A stretch of 64,000 bases of DNA, taken from contig NZ_CP121668.1 in assembly GCF_029714425.1 (NCBI RefSeq), forward strand, positions 3,803,501 to 3,867,500, in the 5' to 3' direction. Source of the stretch: Bradyrhizobium sp. CB2312 (GTDB lineage Bacteria > Pseudomonadota > Alphaproteobacteria > Rhizobiales > Xanthobacteraceae). Both the position numbers and the translations under genes were made by a program. The notes under the pieces are model-generated. The model saw only the letters and a program-made list of their open reading frames with translations, had not been told where the DNA came from and ran no database searches. This document shows, in pieces, positions 9,321 through 18,123 of this stretch. How positions within the stretch are numbered: position 1 is the first letter of the stretch; each line of letters opens with the position of its first letter.

Positions 9321-9361
9321 AAAACAAAACGCCCCGGACCTAGTCCGGGGCGTTTTGTTTT
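9321..9361. terminator. Perfect 19-bp inverted repeat, bidirectional terminator
   Basis: A 19-base arm (A/C run followed by a GC-rich core) is matched exactly by its complement after a 3-base loop, and both outer ends are rich in A or T. On the plus strand it ends in CGTTTTGTTTT and on the minus strand it ends the same way. It lies between two genes that point toward each other (the decarboxylase and flbT) and should stop transcription from both sides. Confidence 0.9.
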
Positions 9362-9377
9362 CAGATGCGCGAAGCGC

Positions 9378-9803
9378 TCAAGCGGCCGAACTGACGTCGC
9401 CGTTCGGATGAGTGGCTTTGTACTGATCGCGCAGCTTGTCTTCATAGGCGATCAGCTTGCGGGCCTCCTTGAGGGCTCGGTAGAGGTCGCCGCTCATGAT
9501 GTTGTTGTTGATGCCCTCGATGATCGGCCAGGAGCTCGGCACCGCGGTGACGATGTCACGCACGAGGTTGAAGTAGGTGCCGTGCTGGGTCTGCGGATCC
9601 GGCGAGATGTACATCAGCTGGACCGCCAGATAGACGAGCTTGGCGGGGGTGTCGGCGGTCTCCGGCGTGAGGATGTCGCGCTCGCGCAGGATCGGCACGT
9701 TCTCGCCGTCGATCAGAAGACGGGCGCGCTGGTCCGTGTTGGTGATTACGGAGTTGCCGACGATGATGCGTTCGTGCGGTTTGAGCTCGACCTTGAGAGC
9801 CAT
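9378..9803 (-). CDS. flbT: Flagellin post-transcriptional regulator FlbT
   Basis: FlbT binds the 5' leader of flagellin mRNA in Caulobacter and reduces its translation and stability until the hook is finished. The 141-residue product matches the family in length and pattern: MALKVELKPHERIIVGNSVI at the start, LRERDILTPETADTPAKLVY and LMYISPDPQTQH in the middle. It is transcribed away from the three flagellin genes and has a CtrA-like box upstream at 9897-9914. Its partner flaF lies on the far side of the flagellins, as expected for genes acting on the same mRNAs. Identification is firm from the sequence and context; the mechanism is known only from relatives. Confidence 0.93.
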   Translation of the reverse strand: MALKVELKPHERIIVGNSVITNTDQRARLLIDGENVPILRERDILTPETADTPAKLVYLAVQLMYISPDPQTQHGTYFNLVRDIVTAVPSSWPIIEGINNNIMSGDLYRALKEARKLIAYEDKLRDQYKATHPNGDVSSAA

Positions 9804-10126
9804 GCCTGTTCTCCATCAACCCTTTTGTAACGAGCGGCGCGCGTCCCAGTGAATGACAACCGCCAGCTCTGATTTGGGTCCAATCCTTGCCGAATGTGGT
9901 TAACGGGTCGTAAAGATTCGCGGTCGTGTAAAATAATATAACGAGGTCAATGGCTTGAACGATCGAAAAGACCTCCGCTGCAACCGTGCGGAAATGCGTT
10001 TTGGGTACGACGCGGACAAACCGGCGGTTTCATTTCACGGATTGTTAGAGGCTCGGAGGCACCGTCCGCCCGTCGTTTGATCAATTTCGGTCAAGCAGGA
10101 CGCGTAGCTACCAGAAAGGTAACAGT
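9804..10126. other. Divergent control region between flbT and fliC1
   Basis: These 323 bases hold no gene. They contain a CtrA-like box facing flbT (9897-9914), an AT-rich stretch (about 9930-9955) that could be a promoter, and the fliC1 leader ending in a plausible ribosome site (AGAAAGGTAAC). The leader shares a GACGCGTA-N-ACCAGAA-like stretch with the fliC2 leader (about 12673-12690), so it could be a shared target of FlbT. No clear sigma-28 or sigma-54 promoter was found. Confidence 0.6.
9897..9914 (-). promoter_or_regulatory. CtrA-like box upstream of flbT
   Basis: Read on the minus strand this is TTTA, seven bases, TTAACCA. It matches the CtrA motif TTAA-N7-TTAA with one mismatch. All 18 bases are the same as the box before fliX (20871-20888). 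It lies about 94 bases upstream of the flbT start. Confidence 0.55.
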
Positions 10127-12367
10127 ATGTCCGGTATCGTTCTCTCCTCCTCGGTTCGTCAGAACCTGCTCTCCCTCCAGTCCACCGCCGACCTCCTCGC
10201 CACCACCCAGTCGCGTCTGTCGACCGGCAAGAAGGTGAACTCGGCGCTGGATAACCCCACCAACTTCTTCACCGCCCAGTCGCTCGACAACCGCGCCAGC
10301 GACATCAACAATCTGCTCGATGGCATCGCCAACGGCGTGCAGGTGCTGCAGGCTGCCAACACCGGCATCACCTCGCTGCAGAAGCTGCTGGACTCCGCGA
10401 AGTCGATTGCCAACCAGGCGCTGCAGACCACGGTCGGCTATTCGACCAAGTCGAACGTCTCGACCACGATTGCTGGCGCGACGGCCTCCGACCTGCGCGG
10501 CACCACGACCTACACCAGCACGACCGCGCTCTCGAACGTGGTGTTCGACGGTAGTGCGGGCGGTACCACCGTTGCGTCCGGAACAACCACGCTCGGCGGC
10601 GGGTCCGCTTCGCTGGTCGGATCCGCGGCGCCTGACGGTGCAGGAACTGCGGCCAAACTGGCTACGACCCTTACGCTCGCCGGCACCCCCTCAGCGACGA
10701 CCATTGCCGCCAAGGGCGCGCCTTCGGACGGCGAGACGTTGACGGTCGATGGCCACACGATCACCTTCAAGGCGGCCGACGTTCCGACCGCGGCGCCCTC
10801 AGGCTCGAACAAGGTCGGCAACATCGTTACGGACGGCAACGGAAACTCTACCGTCTACACGGGTGCCACGGGTGCGACCGGCACGGTGCAGGACCTGCTC
10901 AATGCGATCGATCTGGCGACCGGAGCTGGGAAACTTAACGGCGCTGGTAATGCCGTCGTCGCCGGCTCGGGCACTTTGGCTTCCGTTAGCGCAGGTGGTG
11001 TTCTTACCCTCACGACTGGTACCGGTGCTGATCTCAGCATCAGTGGCCGGGCCGACCTCCTGAAGGCCCTAGGCCTGACCGGGGCAGGGGGCAGCGGTAG
11101 CGTGACTGTGACCCAGGCGCGCTCAACCGCCTCAGGCACACTCGGCACTTTGATCCAGGACGGCTCGACGCTGAACGTGGATGGCAAGACGATCACGTTC
11201 TCGAACGCGGTGACGCCCACCACAGTCGCAACGGGCTCCACCCTGGTCGGCAATTTGGTCACGGATGGAAACGGCAACTCGACCGTTTACCTTCAGGCCG
11301 GCAACATCAACGACGTTCTGAACGCCATCGATCTTGCGACCGGTGTGCAGACCGTCAAGACGGCGGGTGCTTCCGGTGCCCTGCAGACGACCGCAGGCGC
11401 CAAGAACTCGTCGATCGTGGCCGGCGCGCTCAACCTCTCGACCGGTGCGAACGCGGACCTGTCGATCACCGGCACCAAGAATGCGCTGTCGGCGCTCGGC
11501 CTGACCGGCTCCACCGGCACCGGCACCGCCTTCACGGCGAGCCGTTCCGCGGCGTCGGGTGGCATCTCCGGCAAGACCTTGACCTTCAGCTCCTTCAACG
11601 GCGGCGCGGCGGTCAACGTCACCTTCGGTGATGGCACCGGCGGCACGGTCAAGACGCTCGATCAGCTGAACACGCAGCTGCAGGCCAACAACCTGACGGC
11701 CACGATCGATGCCAACGGCCTGCTCACGGTCGCGGCCACCAACGACTATGCGTCCTCGACGATCGGATCCGCCACCGCTGGCGGTACCATCGGCGGCACG
11801 ATCACTTCGACCCTGACCTGGTCGAACGCGACCGCGCCGGTTGCTGATGCTGTTGCCCAGGCCACCCGTACCAACCTGGTGTCCCAGTACAACAACATCA
11901 TGACGCAGATCGACACGACCTCGCTGGACGCGTCGTTCAACGGTGTCAACCTGCTCAACGGCGACCAGCTCAAGCTGGTGTTCGACGAGACCGGCAAGTC
12001 CAACCTCAGCATCACCGGCGTGACCTTCAACTCGAAGGGTCTGGGTCTGGCCGGCCTGGTGCAGGGCACCGACTTCATCGACAACGCCGCGACCAACAAG
12101 GTGCTGACCAAGCTGAACACGGCCTCGAGCACGCTGCGCTCGGAAGCCTCGACGCTCGGTTCGAACCTCTCCGTCGTGCAGGTGCGTCAGGACTTCAACA
12201 AGAACCTGATCAACGTGCTGCAGACCGGCTCGTCCAACCTGACGCTGGCCGACACCAACGAGGAAGCGGCCAATAGCCAGGCGCTGTCGACCCGCCAGTC
12301 GATCGCGGTTTCCGCGCTGTCGCTGGCCAACCAGTCGCAGCAGAGCGTGCTCCAGCTGCTCCGCTAA
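10127..12367 (+). CDS. fliC: Large flagellin, copy 1
   Basis: Filament subunit of 746 residues. The N-terminal core (residues 1-140, with TQSRLSTGKKVNSALDNPTN and GITSLQKLLDSAKSIANQAL) and the C-terminal core (last 140, ending SLANQSQQSVLQLLR) are typical flagellin. The surface part is very long and includes two related modules at about 202-332 and 346-472, each running from a (T/S)L(T/N)VDG-TITF strand to an ALGLTG strand. The middle of the gene is almost identical to copy 2, while the ends have diverged. Three genes of this size in tandem fit the thick subpolar flagellum of Bradyrhizobium. A strong hairpin terminator follows. Expression is probably controlled by FlbT and FlaF. Confidence 0.95.
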   Translation: MSGIVLSSSVRQNLLSLQSTADLLATTQSRLSTGKKVNSALDNPTNFFTAQSLDNRASDINNLLDGIANGVQVLQAANTGITSLQKLLDSAKSIANQALQTTVGYSTKSNVSTTIAGATASDLRGTTTYTSTTALSNVVFDGSAGGTTVASGTTTLGGGSASLVGSAAPDGAGTAAKLATTLTLAGTPSATTIAAKGAPSDGETLTVDGHTITFKAADVPTAAPSGSNKVGNIVTDGNGNSTVYTGATGATGTVQDLLNAIDLATGAGKLNGAGNAVVAGSGTLASVSAGGVLTLTTGTGADLSISGRADLLKALGLTGAGGSGSVTVTQARSTASGTLGTLIQDGSTLNVDGKTITFSNAVTPTTVATGSTLVGNLVTDGNGNSTVYLQAGNINDVLNAIDLATGVQTVKTAGASGALQTTAGAKNSSIVAGALNLSTGANADLSITGTKNALSALGLTGSTGTGTAFTASRSAASGGISGKTLTFSSFNGGAAVNVTFGDGTGGTVKTLDQLNTQLQANNLTATIDANGLLTVAATNDYASSTIGSATAGGTIGGTITSTLTWSNATAPVADAVAQATRTNLVSQYNNIMTQIDTTSLDASFNGVNLLNGDQLKLVFDETGKSNLSITGVTFNSKGLGLAGLVQGTDFIDNAATNKVLTKLNTASSTLRSEASTLGSNLSVVQVRQDFNKNLINVLQTGSSNLTLADTNEEAANSQALSTRQSIAVSALSLANQSQQSVLQLLR

Positions 12368-12699
12368 TAAGCGGCTGACATCGCAATCAAGTCATGGCGG
12401 CGGGGCTTCGGCCCCGCCGCTTTCTTTTTGCCTTTTTGCGCAGCCGATCGAGAGGTGGTCTGGCGGCTCTGAAAAAGTAACCGTTGGTTATGGTTAACAG
12501 GGAGCAAACGCCGAAAAAGCATGAGGAGTTTCAGGTCGATCGTCACCGATCTTGACCCGCTCTCTGAGCCTTATGGTGAACCGGCGCTTACGGCTCGTGA
12601 GAAGGTTTCACCCTTTGTTAGCCATGTCCGCGCAGGCTGTGCCCGTCACTCGATCCGAAGCGATCGAACGAAGACGCGTAAACCAGAAGGGTAAGAGTT
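12368..12699. other. Intergenic region between fliC1 and fliC2
   Basis: These 332 bases hold the fliC1 terminator at 12397-12429, an ATGGTTAA (reverse TTAACCAT, CtrA half-site) at 12490-12497, and the fliC2 leader with a ribosome site (AGAAGGGTAAGAG) just before the start. No gene is seen. No sigma-54 or sigma-28 promoter is evident. Confidence 0.55.
12397..12429 (+). terminator. Terminator after fliC1
   Basis: A 10-base GC stem (GCGGCGGGGC and its exact complement) around a TTCG loop is followed by a T-rich run (TTTCTTTTT). The TTCG tetraloop on a C-G closing pair is a very stable hairpin type. The same stem and loop recur after fliC2. Confidence 0.92.
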
Positions 12700-14940
12700 A
12701 TGTCCGGTATTGTTCTCTCTGCGTCGGTTCGCCAGAACCTGCTCTCTCTCCAGTCCACCGCCGACCTCCTCGCCACCACCCAGTCGCGTCTGTCGACCGG
12801 CAAGAAGGTGAACACGGCACTGGATAACCCCACCAACTTCTTCACGGCACAGTCGCTCGACAACCGCGCCAGCGACATCAACAACCTGCTCGATGGCATT
12901 GCCAACGGCGTGCAGGTGCTCCAGGCTGCCAACACCGGCATCACCTCGCTCTCGAAGCTGCTGGACTCCGCCAAGTCGATCGCCAACCAGGCGCTGCAGA
13001 CCACGGTCGGCTATTCGACCAAGTCGAACGTCTCGACCACGATTGCTGGCGCGACGGCCTCCGACCTGCGCGGCACCACGACCTACACCAGCACGACCGC
13101 GCTCTCGAACGTGGTGTTCGACGGTAGTGCGGGCGGTACCACCGTTGCGTCCGGAACAACCACGCTCGGCGGCGGGTCCGCTTCGCTGGTCGGATCCGCG
13201 GCGCCTGACGGTGCAGGAACTGCGGCCAAACTGGCTACGACCCTTACGCTCGCCGGCACCCCCTCAGCGACAACCATTGCCGCCAAGGGCGCGCCTTCGG
13301 ACGGCGAGACGTTGACGGTCGATGGCCACACGATCACCTTCAAGGCGGCCGACGTTCCGACCGCGGCGCCCTCCGGCTCGAACAAGGTCGGCAACATCGT
13401 TACGGACGGCAACGGAAACTCTACCGTCTACACGGGTGCCACGGGTGCGACCGGCACGGTGCAGGACCTGCTCAATGCGATCGATCTGGCGACCGGAGCT
13501 GGGAAACTTAACGGCGCTGGTAATGCCGTCGTCGCCGGCTCGGGCACTTTGGCTTCCGTTAGCGCAGGTGGTGTTCTTACCCTCACGACTGGTACCGGTG
13601 CTGATCTCAGCATCAGTGGCCGGGCCGACCTCCTGAAGGCCCTAGGCCTGACCGGGGCAGGGGGCAGCGGTAGCGTGACTGTGACCCAGGCGCGCTCAAC
13701 CGCCGCAGGCACACTCGGCACTTTGATCAAGGACGGCTCGACGCTGAACGTGGATGGCAAGACGATCACGTTCTCGAACGCGGTGACGCCCACCACAGTC
13801 GCAACGGGCTCCACCCTGGTCGGCAATTTGGTCACGGATGGAAACGGCAACTCGACCGTTTACCTTCAGTCCGGCAACATCAACGACGTTCTGAACGCCA
13901 TCGATATTGCGACCGGTGTGCAGACCGTCAAGACGGCGGGTGCTTCCGGTGCCCTGCAGACGACCGCAGGCGCCAAGAACTCGTCGATCGTGGCCGGCGC
14001 GCTCAACCTCTCGACCGGTGCGAATGCGGACCTGTCGATCACAGGTTCGGGCAACGCATTGTCGGCGCTCGGCCTGACCGGCTCCACCGGCACCGGCACC
14101 GCCTTCACGGCGAGCCGCGCCGCATCGGCCGGCGGTGTCTCGGGCAAGACCTTGACCTTCTCCTCCTTCAACGGCGGCACGGCGGTCAACGTCACGTTCG
14201 GTGATGGCACCGGCGGCACGGTCAAGACGCTCGATCAGCTGAACACGCAGCTGCAGGCGAACAACCTGTCGGCCACGATCGACGCCAACGGCCTGCTCAC
14301 GATCTCGGCGACCAACGACTATGCGTCCTCGACGATCGGATCGGTCATCGCTGGTGGCACGATCGGTGGCACGATTACGACCTCACTGACCTGGACCAAC
14401 GCGACGACACCGACTGTTGACCCGGTTGCCCAGGCGACCCGTTCCAACCTGGTGTCCCAGTACAACAACATCATGTCGCAGATCGACACGACCTCGGTCG
14501 ACTCGTCCTTCAACGGCGTGAACCTCTTGAACGGCGACCAGCTCAAGCTGGTGTTCGACGAGACCGGCAAGTCGAGCCTGAACATCACCGGCGTGACCTT
14601 CAACTCGAAGGGTCTGGGTCTGGCCGGCCTGGTGCAGGGTGTCGATTTCATCGACAACTCCGCGACCAACAGGGTGCTGGCCAAGCTGAACGCAGCCTCG
14701 AGCACGCTGCGCTCGGAAGCCTCGACGCTGGGTTCGAACCTCTCGGTGGTGCAGGTGCGTCAGGACTTCAACAAGAACCTGATCAACGTGCTGCAGACCG
14801 GCTCGTCCAACCTGACGCTCGCCGACACCAACGAGGAAGCGGCCAACAGCCAGGCGCTGTCGACCCGCCAGTCGATCGCGGTCTCCGCGCTGTCGCTGGC
14901 CAACCAGTCGCAGCAGAGCGTGCTCCAGCTGCTCCGCTAG
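12700..14940 (+). CDS. fliC: Large flagellin, copy 2
   Basis: Filament subunit of 746 residues with the same layout as copy 1: flagellin core ends around a long surface region with two related modules of about 130 residues. Between about 12984 and 14043 the DNA differs from copy 1 at only about seven places, although the 5' end and the last 900 bases carry many silent and coding differences. This points to recent gene conversion of the surface-domain segment. The start is the ATG after a purine-rich ribosome site. A hairpin terminator follows at 14971, so this gene has its own transcript end. Confidence 0.95.
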   Translation: MSGIVLSASVRQNLLSLQSTADLLATTQSRLSTGKKVNTALDNPTNFFTAQSLDNRASDINNLLDGIANGVQVLQAANTGITSLSKLLDSAKSIANQALQTTVGYSTKSNVSTTIAGATASDLRGTTTYTSTTALSNVVFDGSAGGTTVASGTTTLGGGSASLVGSAAPDGAGTAAKLATTLTLAGTPSATTIAAKGAPSDGETLTVDGHTITFKAADVPTAAPSGSNKVGNIVTDGNGNSTVYTGATGATGTVQDLLNAIDLATGAGKLNGAGNAVVAGSGTLASVSAGGVLTLTTGTGADLSISGRADLLKALGLTGAGGSGSVTVTQARSTAAGTLGTLIKDGSTLNVDGKTITFSNAVTPTTVATGSTLVGNLVTDGNGNSTVYLQSGNINDVLNAIDIATGVQTVKTAGASGALQTTAGAKNSSIVAGALNLSTGANADLSITGSGNALSALGLTGSTGTGTAFTASRAASAGGVSGKTLTFSSFNGGTAVNVTFGDGTGGTVKTLDQLNTQLQANNLSATIDANGLLTISATNDYASSTIGSVIAGGTIGGTITTSLTWTNATTPTVDPVAQATRSNLVSQYNNIMSQIDTTSVDSSFNGVNLLNGDQLKLVFDETGKSSLNITGVTFNSKGLGLAGLVQGVDFIDNSATNRVLAKLNAASSTLRSEASTLGSNLSVVQVRQDFNKNLINVLQTGSSNLTLADTNEEAANSQALSTRQSIAVSALSLANQSQQSVLQLLR

Positions 14941-14970
14941 TAAGCATCTGAAATCACGGAACTAAAACCG

Positions 14971-15000
14971 GCGGCGGGGCTTCGGCCCCGCCGCTTTTTT
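14971..15000 (+). terminator. Terminator after fliC2
   Basis: The same 10-base GC stem and TTCG loop as after fliC1, followed by six T. It is a strong intrinsic terminator. Confidence 0.93.
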
Positions 15001-15073
15001 CGTTCGTGCAAGGGCTCGATGGAGCCCGTGTTCCGGGCCGGGAAGGGCGCTAACCCGGCATTAACCCTATCCC

Positions 15074-15092
15074 TTAAGTCGCCGTTAACCAT
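15074..15092 (+). promoter_or_regulatory. CtrA-type box upstream of fliC3
   Basis: TTAA, seven bases (GTCGCCG), TTAA, CCAT: an exact match to both forms of the CtrA motif. A further TTAA lies 13 bases upstream at 15061. The site is 90 bases before the fliC3 start. Of the three flagellin genes only this one has a complete box. Confidence 0.65.
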
Positions 15093-15182
15093 ACTTTAAA
15101 GGACAGCCCCTAAAACTCGACAAAAGCCCGCTTTCCAGATCGGCGAGCCCGATTCGTATCCGGTTCAAAAGGAAGACCGCCA

Positions 15183-17423
15183 ATGTCCAACATCGTTCTC
15201 TCGGCGTCAGTTCGCCAGAACCTGTTGTCGCTGCAATCAACGGCCGACCTGCTCGCCACCACCCAGTCCCGACTGTCGACCGGCAAGAAGGTCAACACGG
15301 CGCTGGACAATCCGACCAACTTCTTCACAGCGCAGGGGCTGGACAACCGGGCGAGCGACATCAGCAATCTGCTCGACGGCATCAACAACGGTGTGCAGGT
15401 GCTTCAGGCGGCCAACACCGGCATCACCTCGCTGCAGAAGCTGATCGACAGCGCCAAGTCGATCGCCAACCAGGCGCTCCAGACCACGGTTGGCTACTCG
15501 ACCAAGTCGAACATCTCGACCACGATCCCCGGCGCGACGCCGGCGGATCTGCGCGGCACCACGAGCTACACCTATGCGACGGCGACCGGCAACGTCGTCA
15601 CCAACGGCACGGGCGGCGGTACGACTCCGATCACCGCTGCCACCACGCTCGGTGGCGTTTCGCAACCCCTGACCGGTAACGCCGCTCCCGACGGCGCGGG
15701 CACCGCAAATAGCCTTGCGCCGAATCTCAAATTGCTCGGTACGCCGAGCGCCGCCACCATCGCGGCGAACGGCGCGCCATCCGACGGCGATGTGCTGATT
15801 GTCGACGGCAAGACCATCACCTTCAGGGCCGGCGCAGCCCCTGCGGTCGCCAACGTTCCCGCCGGCTCCGGCAAGAACAACAACGTCGTCACCGACGGTA
15901 ATGGCAACTCCACGGTTTACCTCGGAACAGCCGCCGCGCCGGCTGCCAACGTCCAGGACGTGATGGACGCGATCGATCTTGCAAGCGGCGTGCAGACCGC
16001 GGCGATCACGGGCGGCACCGCAACGCTGTCGACCTCCTCGGGCGCCAATGCCGCCATCGCCGGCGGCCAGCTCACCCTCACCACCGGCACCGGCGCCGAT
16101 CTCAGCATCACAGGCAAGGCCGACTTCCTCAAGGCGCTGGGCCTGACCACCGCGACCGGCTCCGGCAATGTCAACGTGACCAAGGCGCGTCTGACCGCCC
16201 CGGCCACGCTGGGCACGCTGGTTCAGGATGGCTCCACGCTCAACGTCGACGGCAAGACAGTCACGTTCAAGAACGCGGCCGTCCCTGCTGCCGCGCCGAC
16301 GGGGTCGACCAAGATCGGCAACATCGTGACCGACAACAACGGCAACTCCACCGTCTATCTGCAGGGCGCAACCGTTCAGGATTCGCTCAACGCGGTCGAC
16401 CTGGCATCGGGCGCCGGCATCGTCAGCGCGGGCGCCGTGGTCGCGGCGAGCGGTTCATCGCTGTCCTCGGTCGTCAACGGCGCTCTCAAGCTCAGCACCG
16501 GTACCAACGCGGATCTGTCGATCACAGGGACGGGCAACGCGCTGTCCGCCTTCGGTCTGACCGGCGCGACCGGCACCGCAACCGCTTTCACCGCGGGGCG
16601 CGCGCCGGGACCGGGCAGCATCTCGGGCAAGACCTTGACCTTCACCTCCTTCAACGGAGGCAAGCCGGTCAACGTCACCTTCGGTGACGGCACCAACGGC
16701 ACGGTCAAGACGCTCGACCAGCTCAACAACCAGCTTCAGGCCAACCACCTGACGGCGACGATCGACGCCAACGGCGTGCTCACGATCACCACCGTCAACG
16801 AATACGCGTCTTCGACGCTCGGCTCTGTGATCGCCGGCGGCGTCGTCGGCGGCACGATCACCGGCACGGTTGCCTTCACCACCGCGCAGCCGCCGATCCA
16901 GGATCCCGTGGCGCAGACGGCGCGCTCCAATCTGGTCAACCAGTTCAACAACATCCTGGCGCAGATCGACACCACCTCGCAGGACGCTTCGTTCAACGGC
17001 GTCAACCTGCTCAACGGCGACACGCTGAAGCTCGTCTTCAACGAGACGGGCAGCTCGACGCTCAGCATCAACGGCGTGGTGTTCAACGCGGCCGGCCTCG
17101 GCCTCAGCAACCTCGTCAACGGCGTCGACTTCATCGACAACGGTGCGACCAACAAGGTGCTGGCGAGCCTGAATGCGGCCTCGAGCACGCTGCGCTCGGA
17201 AGGGTCCGCGCTTGGCTCGAACCTCTCGATCGTGCAGGTGCGTCAGGACTTCTCGAAGAACCTGATCAACGTGCTGCAAACCGGCTCCTCCAACCTGACG
17301 CTCGCCGACACCAACGAGGAAGCGGCCAACAGCCAGGCGCTGTCGACCCGTCAGTCGATCGCAGTGTCCGCGCTGTCGCTTGCCAACCAGTCGCAGCAGA
17401 GCGTGCTGCAGCTGCTCCGCTAG
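15183..17423 (+). CDS. fliC: Large flagellin, copy 3 (divergent)
   Basis: Filament subunit of 746 residues, the same length as copies 1 and 2 but clearly diverged in the surface part (for example residues about 115-200 and the first module). The core ends are nearly the same as in the other copies (TQSRLSTGKKVNTALDNPTN; SLANQSQQSVLQLLR). It keeps the two internal modules (VLIVDGKTITF to ALGLTTATG, then TLNVDGKTVTF to AFGLTGATG). Codon use is more uniformly GC-rich than in the shared middle of copies 1 and 2, consistent with an older independent copy. It has its own CtrA-type box upstream and a weaker hairpin terminator downstream. Confidence 0.94.
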   Translation: MSNIVLSASVRQNLLSLQSTADLLATTQSRLSTGKKVNTALDNPTNFFTAQGLDNRASDISNLLDGINNGVQVLQAANTGITSLQKLIDSAKSIANQALQTTVGYSTKSNISTTIPGATPADLRGTTSYTYATATGNVVTNGTGGGTTPITAATTLGGVSQPLTGNAAPDGAGTANSLAPNLKLLGTPSAATIAANGAPSDGDVLIVDGKTITFRAGAAPAVANVPAGSGKNNNVVTDGNGNSTVYLGTAAAPAANVQDVMDAIDLASGVQTAAITGGTATLSTSSGANAAIAGGQLTLTTGTGADLSITGKADFLKALGLTTATGSGNVNVTKARLTAPATLGTLVQDGSTLNVDGKTVTFKNAAVPAAAPTGSTKIGNIVTDNNGNSTVYLQGATVQDSLNAVDLASGAGIVSAGAVVAASGSSLSSVVNGALKLSTGTNADLSITGTGNALSAFGLTGATGTATAFTAGRAPGPGSISGKTLTFTSFNGGKPVNVTFGDGTNGTVKTLDQLNNQLQANHLTATIDANGVLTITTVNEYASSTLGSVIAGGVVGGTITGTVAFTTAQPPIQDPVAQTARSNLVNQFNNILAQIDTTSQDASFNGVNLLNGDTLKLVFNETGSSTLSINGVVFNAAGLGLSNLVNGVDFIDNGATNKVLASLNAASSTLRSEGSALGSNLSIVQVRQDFSKNLINVLQTGSSNLTLADTNEEAANSQALSTRQSIAVSALSLANQSQQSVLQLLR

Positions 17424-17456
17424 TTTCGCGGCGCAAGAAATTGAATCTGAACGTCG

Positions 17457-17483
17457 CGGCGGGGCTGATGCTCCGCCGTTTTT
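17457..17483 (+). terminator. Terminator after fliC3
   Basis: A 9-base stem with one G-T wobble (CGGCGGGGC with GCTCCGCCG) and a TGAT loop is followed by five T. It is the diverged counterpart of the fliC1 and fliC2 terminators. Confidence 0.8.
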
Positions 17484-17714
17484 ATGGAGATCGCTAAGGC
17501 AGGATTAGCCGAGATCGATGCGCATCGTGCGAAGCGTGTTTACAGCGCGCATGTGCACATCTAGCTTCGCGATGACGAAGGACTCCGTGACCCGTAATAG
17601 TGCGGAGGGCTTCCAAGCAGACACGTAAGCAAATCTTAAGCGGTGCTGCCTAGGGTTGGGAAAGAAATCCTTAAGCGCGTTCAACGGGCTAGGTAAACCT
17701 CCAAGGTGTGATTG

Positions 17715-18083
17715 ATGTCGAATTCCGCTGCCTCGGCTTACGCGCGTGTCGCAACGACCACTGCCTCTCCCCGGGACATCGAAGCGCAAACCCTGCTGAA
17801 GGCCGCCAACAAGCTTCAGGATGCCGTCAACAGCGCCGATCCGCTCAGCGAGCAGACCATGCAGGCGCTGATGTTCAATCGGAAGCTCTGGACGATCTTC
17901 CTCAGCGAGGCGATGCGCGACACCAATCCGCAACCGCTCGACGTCCGGCAGAAGATCGCCAACATCAGCGTGTTCGTGCTGAGCCAGACCGCCGCGCTCC
18001 AGATGAGCCCGCAGTTCGATCACTTCCGCCCGCTGATCGAGATCAACCGCAACATTGCCGCCGGCCTGTCCGGCCGTCCGTGA
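17715..18083 (+). CDS. flaF: Flagellar biosynthesis regulator FlaF
   Basis: FlaF is needed for flagellin production in Caulobacter and works with FlbT after transcription. The 122-residue product has the family pattern: an Ala/Ser-rich start with YARVATTTASPRDIEAQTL, then NRKLWTIFLSEAM and LDVRQKIANISVFVLSQTA. The ATG at 17715 is preferred over the TTG one codon upstream. It follows the fliC3 terminator by about 230 bases, which hold no gene and two TTAAGCG(C/G) stretches without the exact CtrA spacing, so it probably has its own promoter. Identification is strong because flbT flanks the other side of the flagellins. Confidence 0.9.
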   Translation: MSNSAASAYARVATTTASPRDIEAQTLLKAANKLQDAVNSADPLSEQTMQALMFNRKLWTIFLSEAMRDTNPQPLDVRQKIANISVFVLSQTAALQMSPQFDHFRPLIEINRNIAAGLSGRP

Positions 18084-18123
18084 GGACGTGACGGCGTCGG
18101 CTATCGCCGACAGCCTGAGCCTG

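Noticed and set aside
9870..9890. Possible sigma-54 promoter (GGGTCCAATCCTTGC) before fliC1
   Set aside because: The -12 TTGC and spacing fit, but the -24 element lacks TGGCAC, and it is about 240 bases before the start.
10730..16620. Repeats inside the flagellin genes that might look like a repeat array
   Set aside because: They are protein-level module repeats in frame within one gene and gene copies, not short direct repeats with spacers, so there is no CRISPR array.
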